From assembly GCA_009702725.1 (NCBI GenBank), contig WLHM01000084.1, positions 1 through 6,122 on the forward strand: a DNA stretch of 6,122 nt, written 5' to 3'. A program made the position numbers and the translations under genes. The notes beneath the pieces were generated by a model. The model did no database searches. It was not told where the DNA came from and saw only the letters and a list, made by a program, of their open reading frames with translations. Origin of the DNA: Actinomycetota bacterium (lineage in GTDB: Bacteria; Actinomycetota; Actinomycetes; S36-B12). Positions 1 through 5,422 of this stretch are shown piece after piece. Numbering within the stretch: the first letter of the stretch is position 1; each line of letters starts with the position of its first letter.

Positions 1-768
1 CCGCTGCTGGCCGGATTCGCGGGTCTGCAGGGCGTGAAAAGCCAGCTGGCCGGGCGGGTACTCGGCAACAAATGAGTTGACGACTTCAATGACTCGGGCC
101 TCATCGGCGGCATTTAGTGCTCGATCCATCAGCCCGTGGACTGAATTGCGGACCAAGGTGAACCCCGTCCACAAGATGTTCAGCCCTACTGCAATGGCAA
201 CTATTGAGTCCAGTGGCAGCCAGCCGGTTAGGGCAACTAAGCCAACGCCGATCACGACGCCAATTGATGTCCAGACATCGGTAATCAAGTGCTTTCCGTC
301 AGCGACCAAAGTAAGTGATCGGTGTCTGCGCCCGGCCCGCAAGATCAGCCAGCCGACCGCGGCATTAATAGCTGTCGCAATGAGTGTGATGAGCAAGCCG
401 ACCCCGACGGTATCGAGGGCTTGTGGGTGCAGAAGCCTTTCGATGGCGGTGTAAACGATTAATATTGCGGCAACAAAGATCATCAGCCCTTCGATGCCCG
501 CTGAGAAGTACTCAACCTTGCCGTGGCCGTAGTGGTGGGTGCTGTTCGCGGGGCGCGAGGCGATGGACAATGCGATTACAGCGACAATTGCCGCTACTAG
601 ATTTACCACGGATTCAAGGGCGTCGGAAAGCAGGCCGACGGAGCCGGTCAGTAGGTACGCCCAAATCTTAAGTGCGATAGTTGCCAGGGCAGCGGCTATC
701 GAGAGCCAGGCCCAAAGTGCCAAGGATCGTGGCTCGGTTGTGCGACCAGTTATGGAACTATGGTTCAC
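1..768 (-). CDS. Cation diffusion facilitator (CDF) metal exporter, C-terminus cut by window edge
   Basis: This frame reads 256 codons without a stop from a GTG at 768 to the left edge, so the C-terminal end is missing. CDF proteins are inner-membrane antiporters that export Zn2+, Fe2+, Mn2+ or similar ions in exchange for protons. Seen: TM1 about 16-40 followed by GSVGLLSDALESVVN (43-56) opening TM2, the polar loop HHYGHGKVEYF (78-88), TM3 about 90-107, TM4 about 121-143, DGKHLITDVWTS (157-168) in TM5, and LPLDSIVAIAVG leading into TM6. The HALQTRESG stretch at 245-253 begins the cytoplasmic metal-binding domain. By alignment with E. coli YiiP, the transport site would be E52 and N56 in TM2 with H160 and D164 in TM5, so the exported metal cannot be named. 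A TTG directly before the GTG is an alternative start; a stop lies four codons upstream of it. No Shine-Dalgarno is visible, so the mRNA may be leaderless. Divergent from the YihY gene. Confidence 0.93.
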   Translation of the reverse strand, partial: MNHSSITGRTTEPRSLALWAWLSIAAALATIALKIWAYLLTGSVGLLSDALESVVNLVAAIVAVIALSIASRPANSTHHYGHGKVEYFSAGIEGLMIFVAAILIVYTAIERLLHPQALDTVGVGLLITLIATAINAAVGWLILRAGRRHRSLTLVADGKHLITDVWTSIGVVIGVGLVALTGWLPLDSIVAIAVGLNILWTGFTLVRNSVHGLMDRALNAADEARVIEVVNSFVAEYPPGQLAFHALQTRESGQQR

Positions 769-806
769 CAAGTAATCATGTCAGGTAAGCAGCGCCCTGT
801 TCTGGT

Positions 807-822
807 GAGTGCGAGAGCACTC
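807..822 (+). promoter_or_regulatory. Perfect 6-bp hairpin with GAGA tetraloop in the yihY leader
   Basis: GAGTGC at 807-812 and GCACTC at 817-822 are perfect inverted repeats around a GAGA loop, which is a GNRA-type tetraloop when read as plus-strand RNA. A U-G pair could extend the stem by one. It lies 6 nt upstream of the Shine-Dalgarno of the YihY gene and inside the 75-bp gap to the divergent CDF gene. It could be a 5' stabilising hairpin of the mRNA or, as DNA, an operator. Its role is inferred only. Confidence 0.4.
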
Positions 823-828
823 GGTACC

Positions 829-834
829 GAAGGG
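829..834 (+). promoter_or_regulatory. Ribosome binding site deciding the yihY start
   Basis: GAAGGG ends 9 nt before the ATG at 844. Neither of the upstream in-frame ATGs (760 and 778) has a comparable purine-rich site, and the one at 760 overlaps the start of the divergent CDF gene. This favours 844 as the true start. Confidence 0.65.
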
Positions 835-843
835 TGCAACGAT

Positions 844-1701
844 ATGCTGGTGCACCCAAGATTTGAGGCCGCGATCCTTGAGATTCGAGAAATCGGGTCG
901 CGTTTCACCGAACACCGAAACTCACTGGCTGCCGGTGGCTTGGCCTACTTCGTCGCCCTCGCGGTTGCGCCGGCCGCAATAGTCATAGGTGCCTTGACCG
1001 GCTTGCTGGTTGGACCAGGTCAAGTGCGCGCGGCACTAAATTCACTAGCAGCGCAGGCCCCAATCGAAGCGAGTGCGCTAAAGCCGGTTACTGACTCCCT
1101 TGTTGCTGCTACCGAACATTCATCCGTGGGGGGAGTTACCGCTACCTCGATAGTCGGCGGGCTGGTGGCGATCTATGCCGCTTCTAAAGTTGTTTATGGG
1201 GTGCGCCTTGCGCTCGACGGAGTCTTCGAAACAAAAGCCAAACGCCGCGGCCTTATCGGACGAGTTATTGCGACTTTGATCACTTTGATCGGCATGGTGC
1301 TAGTGGTTAGCGCCTTTGTTGCCCTAACGGTGTTACCTCGAATTCTGTATTGGCTGGGTTGGACAGAGGTTAGGGTCTTTTCGGGTATCGGGGTAATCGA
1401 CTGGGCAGTTTGCGCCCTACTCATTTGGCTGGCTACAAGGTGGGTCATGCAACATGCGCCTAATAACCCAAGGCCGATTCCGTGGCGCGCCCTGGGTCCA
1501 ATCGTCACGACAATATGGTTGCTGTTGGTAAGCGCTGGACTTGGGGTCTATGCAAATTTGTCCACAACCCTTGGTTCGGCAATTGCCGTATTTGGTGGGA
1601 TTGTGGTTTTTTTGCTCTGGTTTTATGTGGGTTTCATGGGCCTGCTAGTAGGTGCCGAAATTGAGGCGCAAAGCCAGCGAAAAAGTGATTTCGCAAATTA
1701 G
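844..1701 (+). CDS. YihY/virulence factor BrkB family membrane protein
   Basis: A 285-residue integral membrane protein, the usual size for this family, whose biochemical role remains unsettled; the old RNase BN label for E. coli YihY was withdrawn. About six hydrophobic segments can be seen: 31-56 (GGLAYFVALAVAPAAI, matching the family's AYF...P first helix), 100-122, 141-167, 186-203, 216-237 and 245-271. The last two carry the family pattern of a W-rich helix (ALGPIVTTIWLLLVSAGLGVY) and the C-terminal LLWFYVGFMGLLVGAEIEA, where the G-A-E-x-x-A ending is typical. The N-terminal 30 residues and the tail after 275 are charged and probably cytoplasmic. ATG 844 was chosen because GAAGGG precedes it at good spacing; the open frame continues up to an ATG at 760, giving 313 residues, but the extra 28 residues do not resemble the family. 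Divergent from the CDF exporter and convergent with the cold-shock gene. Confidence 0.88.
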   Translation: MLVHPRFEAAILEIREIGSRFTEHRNSLAAGGLAYFVALAVAPAAIVIGALTGLLVGPGQVRAALNSLAAQAPIEASALKPVTDSLVAATEHSSVGGVTATSIVGGLVAIYAASKVVYGVRLALDGVFETKAKRRGLIGRVIATLITLIGMVLVVSAFVALTVLPRILYWLGWTEVRVFSGIGVIDWAVCALLIWLATRWVMQHAPNNPRPIPWRALGPIVTTIWLLLVSAGLGVYANLSTTLGSAIAVFGGIVVFLLWFYVGFMGLLVGAEIEAQSQRKSDFAN

Positions 1702-1792
1702 ATTTGGGAGTCCTGTGGCGCGTGGGGCGAGAGTCGAGCTAAGTCAGCAATCCTGACCGTTTCCTTACAAGAATCGCTGCATTTAATGTTTG

Positions 1793-1811
1793 ACCTACTC
1801 AAAATGTAGGT
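1793..1811. repeat. Small stem-loop downstream of yihY
   Basis: ACCTAC at 1793-1798 pairs perfectly with GTAGGT at 1806-1811 around a 7-nt loop. A second GTAGGT at 1818-1823 offers an alternative partner for the same left arm. It is the first clear stem in a structured stretch between yihY and the cold-shock gene. There is no U-tract beside it, so I do not call it a terminator. Confidence 0.35.
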
Positions 1812-1822
1812 ACATCAGTAGG

Positions 1823-1856
1823 TGCCACTTCCGAATCGGGGGATTAGGAAGTGGCA
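1823..1856. repeat. Strong stem-loop, 10-bp perfect stem plus inner 4-bp stem
   Basis: TGCCACTTCC at 1823-1832 and GGAAGTGGCA at 1847-1856 form a perfect 10-bp stem. Inside it, after one G/A mismatch, AATC (1834-1837) pairs with GATT (1842-1845) around a four-G loop. It sits 3 nt from the cold-shock terminator, so minus-strand transcripts meet two hairpins in series. It also lies 121 nt after the yihY stop and could end yihY transcripts from the other side. Neither flank has a run of T, so which strand it serves is uncertain. Confidence 0.55.
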
Positions 1857-1859
1857 TAA

Positions 1860-1893
1860 GTGAAGGGCCCCGCCAATCGGCGAGGCCCTTCAC
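1860..1893 (-). terminator. Terminator hairpin of the cold-shock gene
   Basis: GTGAAGGGCC at 1860-1869 pairs with GGCCCTTCAC at 1884-1893, and CGCC (1871-1874) pairs with GGCG (1879-1882) around a 4-nt loop. The single non-pairing position, C1870 against A1883, becomes a U-G wobble in minus-strand RNA, so the 15-pair stem is unbroken only in that direction. It begins 15 nt after the cold-shock stop codon. The U-tract is poor (CTTATGCC follows), which is common among actinobacterial terminators. Confidence 0.75.
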
Positions 1894-1908
1894 GTTAAGC
1901 AGGTTTAG

Positions 1909-2112
1909 CTAGCCAACGGTAACTTTGTCAGCCTGTGGGCCCTTGGGGCCCTGAACGATCTCGAACTCCACTGCCTGGTTCTCTTCAAGTGAACGGTAGC
2001 CGTCCGACTGGATTGACGAGTAATGGACGAAAACGTCCGGTCCGCCGTCAGCCTGGGCGATGAAGCCGTAGCCCTTCTCAGCGTTAAACCATTTCACGGT
2101 GCCTTGAGCCAT
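1909..2112 (-). CDS. Cold-shock protein, CspA family
   Basis: A 67-residue single cold-shock domain, the normal size for the family: a small cytoplasmic five-stranded beta-barrel that binds single-stranded RNA and DNA and melts mRNA structure, often as an RNA chaperone in cold or at other transitions. Both binding motifs are intact: RNP1 KGYGFI at 13-18 and RNP2 VFVH at 27-30, along with the aromatic residues W8, F9 and Y31. The ending GPKGPQADKVTVG is typical of actinobacterial members. The start is taken at MAQG because AAGGAG lies 10 nt upstream; an in-frame ATG three codons earlier would sit almost on top of that site. It has a long structured leader, a strong hairpin terminator, and a promoter region shared with divergent argS. 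Constitutive and cold-induced members look alike in sequence, so cold induction is not shown. Confidence 0.96.
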   Translation of the reverse strand: MAQGTVKWFNAEKGYGFIAQADGGPDVFVHYSSIQSDGYRSLEENQAVEFEIVQGPKGPQADKVTVG

Positions 2113-2122
2113 GGTGCACATT

Positions 2123-2128
2123 CTCCTT
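2123..2128 (-). promoter_or_regulatory. Shine-Dalgarno of the cold-shock gene
   Basis: On the minus strand AAGGAG ends 10 nt before the ATG of MAQG. The spacer contains GTGCAC, which can pair with a matching element about 75 nt upstream in the leader (2195-2201), so access to this site could depend on RNA folding. Confidence 0.75.
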
Positions 2129-2139
2129 GCGCGGAACGT

Positions 2140-2163
2140 CGCGACGGACGGTCGCCCGTCGCG
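2140..2163 (-). promoter_or_regulatory. Leader hairpin of the cold-shock mRNA with an alternative fold
   Basis: CGCGACGG (2140-2147) and CCGTCGCG (2156-2163) form a perfect 8-bp stem with an 8-nt loop, ending 11 nt before the Shine-Dalgarno on the minus strand. The right arm can instead pair as CCGTC (2156-2160) with GACGG (2147-2151), giving a 5-bp stem closed by a GCGA (GNRA) tetraloop in minus-strand RNA. The two folds exclude each other. Cold-shock genes commonly have long structured leaders; a regulatory role here is inferred. Confidence 0.45.
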
Positions 2164-2214
2164 TGGCCTAGCCGTTCAACCTCGTCCCGGCATCTGTGCA
2201 CGTGCTCAGAAACT

Positions 2215-2243
2215 CCGACACCCACCAAAGTGGGCACTATAGA
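2215..2243 (+). promoter_or_regulatory. Candidate promoter of argS-lysA
   Basis: CCGACA (2215-2220), 17 bp, then TATAGA (2238-2243) resembles a sigma-70/SigA promoter: four of six matches to TTGACA and four of six to TATAAT, at ideal spacing. Transcription would start near 2250, leaving about 60 nt of leader before argS. The spacer holds a small dyad, CCCAC-CAAA-GTGGG (2221-2234), which a regulator could bind. A second, weaker candidate is TAATTT at 2269-2274, which has no good -35. Confidence 0.45.
2236..2241 (-). promoter_or_regulatory. Candidate -10 element of the cold-shock gene, overlapping that of argS
   Basis: The minus strand reads TATAGT, which fits the actinobacterial TANNNT pattern and matches TATAAT at five of six positions. 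It overlaps the plus-strand TATAGA because CTATAG (2237-2242) is its own reverse complement. No good -35 is seen 16-19 bp upstream on the minus strand. A start near 2229 would give a leader of about 115 nt, in keeping with the long leaders of cold-shock mRNAs. Confidence 0.45.
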
Positions 2244-2309
2244 ACGGTGGTGCTGATCTGGCCTTGCCTAATTTAAGCATAGCCGCCGGCCCCCCGAGAA
2301 TAGGTAAAA

Positions 2310-3986
2310 ATGAGTAGATACGCTCCACCAGTGACTCCAGAAGATTTGGCGGTGAGCGTGCGCGCTGCGGTTTTGGAGTGGGTATCCCAGAGCGGCCAAG
2401 TACTTGAAATCCCGGCAGAGTTGAGGCTGGAGCGCCCGAAATCGCGTGAACATGGGGATTATGCGACCAATATCGCTCTGGCATTATCAAAGTCAGCCCA
2501 GTTGTCCCCCCGGGTAATTGCCGAATCCTTGGCGCCCCTGATCGCTGAAATTCCCGGGGTTGCAGCGGCTGAGATTGCTGGGCCGGGATTCATTAACATC
2601 CGCCTAGATAGTGCCACTTTGGGTGAAACGGCACAGATTATTGTCGCGGCGGGTGCCGCCTATGGCACCGGTGCTGCCCTTGCCGGCCAGCAAATCAACG
2701 TCGAATTTATCTCAGCCAACCCAACAGGACCGTTGCATCTTGGTCACACTAGGTGGGCTGCGGTGGGTGATGCCATCGCCCGGGTACTTGTTGCCGCCGG
2801 GGCTAAGGTGTCGACCGAGTTTTATATCAATGACCGTGGTGTGCAGATGGATAAGTTTGGTGCATCGGTCATGGCATCGGCGCACGATCAAGTGATCCCC
2901 GAAGACGGCTACCAGGGTGCTTATATCCATGATCTTGCCGCGGCCATTGTCATTGCGCGCCCGAGTATCAAAGAGTTACCGATCGAAGAACAGTTCATCT
3001 CATTTCGTGAAGCCGCCTACGCGCTTCAGTTAAAGCAGCAGCAGCAGGTTCTTGAACAGTTCCGTACACATTTTGATTTATGGGCATCTGAGCGCGCCCT
3101 ACATGAATCAAATGCAGTTGAGCACGGGCTGGATAGGCTGCGAGCTCAGGGTCATGTGTATGAGCTTGATGGCGCAGTGTGGCTGCGCACTACTGATTTT
3201 GGTGACGATAAAGACCGAGTATTAATCAAAGCTGATGGCGAATACACATACTTCGCATCCGACACCGCCTACTACGTGGACAAACGTGAGCGCAACTTTG
3301 ATATTTGTATTTACCTACTCGGGGCAGATCATCACGGATACGTGAATAGGCTGCGGGCCGTTGCTGCCTGCAACGGCGATCAACTCGATCAGGTTGAAGT
3401 CCTGATTGGGCAGTTGGTGAAAATCACACGTGGCGGTCTGGAAGTAAAGCTGTCAAAACGAGCTGGCAACATTGTCACCCTTGATGAGTTTGTTGACGAA
3501 GTGGGGGTCGACGCCGCAAGGTACTCGCTCATCCGTTATCCAGTGGATTCCCCGTTGACCCTTGACCTTGAGGTCATCACGCTGCGCAGCAATGACAATC
3601 CAGTTTTCTACGTCCAGTATGCCCATGCACGCATCGCCTCAGTCCTTCGTAACGCGGCCGAGCTTGGCATAGCTTGGCAAGACCTTAATTTTGACGGTGG
3701 CTTACTTTCGCATGAGCGTGAGAACGAACTCCTTGGGGCACTTGCTGAGTTTCCTAGAGTTGTTGCTGGTTCGGCTGAGCTTCGCGAACCCCACCGGGTA
3801 GCTCGCTATCTTGAGGATCTGGCAGCGATCTACCACCGCTTCTACGACAGTTGCCGGGTTTTGCCGCGCGGTGATGAGGAGTTGGCACCCGAGCAGGTGG
3901 CGCGACTTTGGCTATGTGCCGCAACTCGTCAAACGATTTTCAATGGCCTGCAATTGCTCGGGGTCAGCGCACCTGATCGAATGTAA
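2310..3986 (+). CDS. argS: Arginyl-tRNA synthetase
   Basis: Class I synthetase that attaches arginine to tRNA-Arg in the cytoplasm; 558 residues, normal for the bacterial enzyme. In order: an N-terminal additional domain of about 110 residues that recognises the tRNA elbow (KSREHGDYATNIALALSK at 44-61 is the usual signature), the catalytic Rossmann fold with VEFISANPTGPLHLGHTR (131-148; HIGH motif HLGH at 143-146), FYINDRGVQM (171-180), LLGADHHGY (336-344), and the KMSKS equivalent KLSKR at 380-384 followed by AGNIVTLDEF. From about 430 comes the helical anticodon-binding domain, starting NPVFYVQYAHARI and ending at the expected terminal DRM. The enzyme needs tRNA to activate arginine (family knowledge). 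The ATG at 2310 has only a weak AGG 5 nt upstream, but the N-terminus aligns well with the family. First gene of the pair with lysA; divergent from the cold-shock gene. Confidence 0.98.
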   Translation: MSRYAPPVTPEDLAVSVRAAVLEWVSQSGQVLEIPAELRLERPKSREHGDYATNIALALSKSAQLSPRVIAESLAPLIAEIPGVAAAEIAGPGFINIRLDSATLGETAQIIVAAGAAYGTGAALAGQQINVEFISANPTGPLHLGHTRWAAVGDAIARVLVAAGAKVSTEFYINDRGVQMDKFGASVMASAHDQVIPEDGYQGAYIHDLAAAIVIARPSIKELPIEEQFISFREAAYALQLKQQQQVLEQFRTHFDLWASERALHESNAVEHGLDRLRAQGHVYELDGAVWLRTTDFGDDKDRVLIKADGEYTYFASDTAYYVDKRERNFDICIYLLGADHHGYVNRLRAVAACNGDQLDQVEVLIGQLVKITRGGLEVKLSKRAGNIVTLDEFVDEVGVDAARYSLIRYPVDSPLTLDLEVITLRSNDNPVFYVQYAHARIASVLRNAAELGIAWQDLNFDGGLLSHERENELLGALAEFPRVVAGSAELREPHRVARYLEDLAAIYHRFYDSCRVLPRGDEELAPEQVARLWLCAATRQTIFNGLQLLGVSAPDRM

Positions 3987-3998
3987 CCGGCTATCTAA

Positions 3999-4004
3999 TA
4001 CCCT
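3999..4004 (+). promoter_or_regulatory. Possible -10 element for a leaderless lysA transcript
   Basis: TACCCT fits TANNNT and lies 6 nt before the GTG start of lysA, the distance at which transcription would begin on the start codon itself. The gap holds no Shine-Dalgarno. TAATAC at 3996-4001 is an overlapping alternative. No convincing -35 is present, so this is a weak call. Confidence 0.25.
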
Positions 4005-4010
4005 GCGCCT

Positions 4011-5378
4011 GTGCATAACTCCGAATCTTCGCTTAGCGCCATTGCTGCTGCCGACTTAAACCAGGCGATCTGGCCGAAGTCGGCGCTGCGCAATATCGCG
4101 GGCGCACTTGAGATTGCCGGTGTGGATTGCCGCGATTTAGTTGTGGAGTATCAATCGCCGGTATATGTACTTGATGAAGGGGATGCTCGAACAAGGGCTC
4201 GCATCTTTCGTGAGTCATATGAAACTGCCGGTGCAAGTATTGTTTACTATGCGGCTAAGGCTTTCTTAGCAACAGCAATCGCTAGATTGGTAACCGAAGA
4301 AGGACTCGGGATCGACGTTGCATCTGGCGGTGAGCTCGCGGTAGTTCTGCGTGCAGGGGTGCCAGGAGACCGCATTTTAATGCATGGCAACAACAAGTCC
4401 ATGGCTGAAATAGAAATGGCGCTGGCTGCCGGGGTAGGTCGCATTGTAGTTGATTCATTCGATGAGATCGTTCGCGTAGCTGATGCTGCGACCAGATCTG
4501 GAATGGTGCAGCAGGTATTGGTTCGAGTAACTGTCGGTGTGGAGGCGCACACTCACGAGTTCATCGCCACGGCACACGAGGATCAAAAGTTTGGGCTCTC
4601 GGTTGCGTCAGGTGATGCGGCTGAAGCTATAAGGCGCATCGTGAAACTGCCGTCACTATCCTTTGCCGGATTGCATTCACACATTGGTTCGCAGATTTTT
4701 GACGCATCCGGCTTTGAAGAGGCGGCTCGGAGAGTTGCCGCCTTCACCAGAACACTTCGTGAAGAACAGGCGGTTGTTGTCCGCGAACTCAATCTAGGTG
4801 GTGGCATGGGCATCGCTTATGTTGAAGGGGATGATCCCCTTGAAGTAGCCGCGATGGCCCAGCAAATCTGCTCAGTCGTTCGCACCGAATGCGAATTGGC
4901 CGGTATCGAGCTGCCCGAGTTGGCATTTGAGCCTGGCCGGGCAATTATCGGTCCAGCCGGAGTGACCATCTATGAAGTCGGCACGGTGAAGCCGATTGAA
5001 CTCGATAGTGGTGTGATCCGCACTTATATCAGCGTTGACGGCGGGATGAGCGACAACATCCGCACGGCCCTTTATGGCGCGGATTACTCGGTGGTGCTGG
5101 CTTCTCGGATATCAAATGCCGAGCCCATGTTGACCAGGGTGGTGGGCAAGCATTGCGAGTCGGGCGACATCGTGGTGCGTGATGCCTGGCTCCCCTCAGA
5201 TATCGCACCCGGAGATCTATTGGCGGTGGCGGCAACCGGCGCCTACTGTCGTTCGATGTCTTCCAACTACAACTACTTGCCCAGGCCCGCGGTTATCTCG
5301 GCGCACGATGGCACTACCTCGGTGGTATTGCGCCGCGAAACCATGGATGACCTATTGGCTTTGGATCCTGGTGCCTGA
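4011..5378 (+). CDS. lysA: Diaminopimelate decarboxylase
   Basis: PLP-dependent enzyme that decarboxylates meso-diaminopimelate to L-lysine, the last step of lysine synthesis. 455 residues, the usual size. Fold type III barrel: YYAAKAF at 79-85 with K83 as the PLP lysine; LHSHIGSQI at 221-229; the phosphate-binding NLGGGMG at 261-267; FEPGR at 306-310. The C-terminal beta domain holds VDGGMSDNIR (342-351), the active-site CESGD (382-386, C382) and TGAYCRSMSSNYNY (409-422), which completes the site across the dimer. GTG 4011 is taken as the start since about 40 residues precede the conserved VYVLDE and actinobacterial members have such an extension. It lies 24 bp after argS with no Shine-Dalgarno. 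The argS-lysA operon is classical in Corynebacterium, where expression was reported to respond to arginine and lysine. There hom and thrB follow; here a convergent aquaporin does. Confidence 0.97.
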   Translation: MHNSESSLSAIAAADLNQAIWPKSALRNIAGALEIAGVDCRDLVVEYQSPVYVLDEGDARTRARIFRESYETAGASIVYYAAKAFLATAIARLVTEEGLGIDVASGGELAVVLRAGVPGDRILMHGNNKSMAEIEMALAAGVGRIVVDSFDEIVRVADAATRSGMVQQVLVRVTVGVEAHTHEFIATAHEDQKFGLSVASGDAAEAIRRIVKLPSLSFAGLHSHIGSQIFDASGFEEAARRVAAFTRTLREEQAVVVRELNLGGGMGIAYVEGDDPLEVAAMAQQICSVVRTECELAGIELPELAFEPGRAIIGPAGVTIYEVGTVKPIELDSGVIRTYISVDGGMSDNIRTALYGADYSVVLASRISNAEPMLTRVVGKHCESGDIVVRDAWLPSDIAPGDLLAVAATGAYCRSMSSNYNYLPRPAVISAHDGTTSVVLRRETMDDLLALDPGA

Positions 5379-5390
5379 TCTACTGGCACC
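5370..5390 (+). terminator. Weak stem-loop at the lysA stop, possible terminator
   Basis: GGTGCC (5370-5375) and GGCACC (5385-5390) make a perfect 6-bp stem with a 9-nt loop that contains the lysA stop codon. No U-tract follows. The right arm recurs in the next repeat unit (5401-5406), so alternative pairings exist. It is the only candidate for ending argS-lysA transcripts before the convergent gene. Confidence 0.25.
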
Positions 5391-5422
5391 CTGATCTACT
5401 GGCACCCGGATCTATTGGCGCT
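5375..5422. repeat. 16-bp tandem repeat, three units, joining the ends of two convergent genes
   Basis: CTGATCTACTGGCACC occurs twice head to tail without a mismatch (5375-5390 and 5391-5406); a third unit, CGGATCTATTGGCGCT (5407-5422), differs at four positions. The lysA stop TGA (5376-5378) is in unit 1 and the aquaporin stop TAG (minus strand, 5412-5414) is in unit 3. Every unit carries ATC and CTA in the same place, and because 16 is not a multiple of three, successive units shift the frame. Upstream, within lysA, GACCTATTGGC (5349-5359) resembles unit 3 and may be a decayed copy. Confidence 0.85.

Noticed and set aside
755..766. GAAC-TATG-GTTC inverted repeat at the start of the CDF gene as an operator
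   Set aside because: The arms are only 4 bp and lie within the first codons of the CDF gene; such short dyads are expected by chance.
77..775. Plus-strand open frames of 78-125 codons at 77-454, 423-671 and 539-775
   Set aside because: They lie opposite the CDF gene, whose minus-strand frame has clear family motifs throughout; their translations are low-complexity and show no known motif.
1743..1757. GTCAG-CAATC-CTGAC stem followed by CGTTTCCTT as a yihY terminator
   Set aside because: The stem is only 5 bp and the T-stretch is interrupted; it is too weak to call as a terminator.
2023..2256. Plus-strand open frame of 77 codons across the cold-shock gene start and its leader
   Set aside because: It is antisense to an unmistakable CspA protein and has no ribosome binding site or recognisable motif.
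2206..2490. Minus-strand open frame of 94 codons between the cold-shock gene and argS
   Set aside because: It overlaps the argS N-terminal coding region and the promoter region, and its translation has no family features.
4247..4813. Minus-strand open frames opposite lysA (4247-4552 and 4583-4813)
   Set aside because: They are shadows of lysA, with Ser/Thr/Ala/Pro-rich translations, while lysA shows all its catalytic motifs on the other strand.
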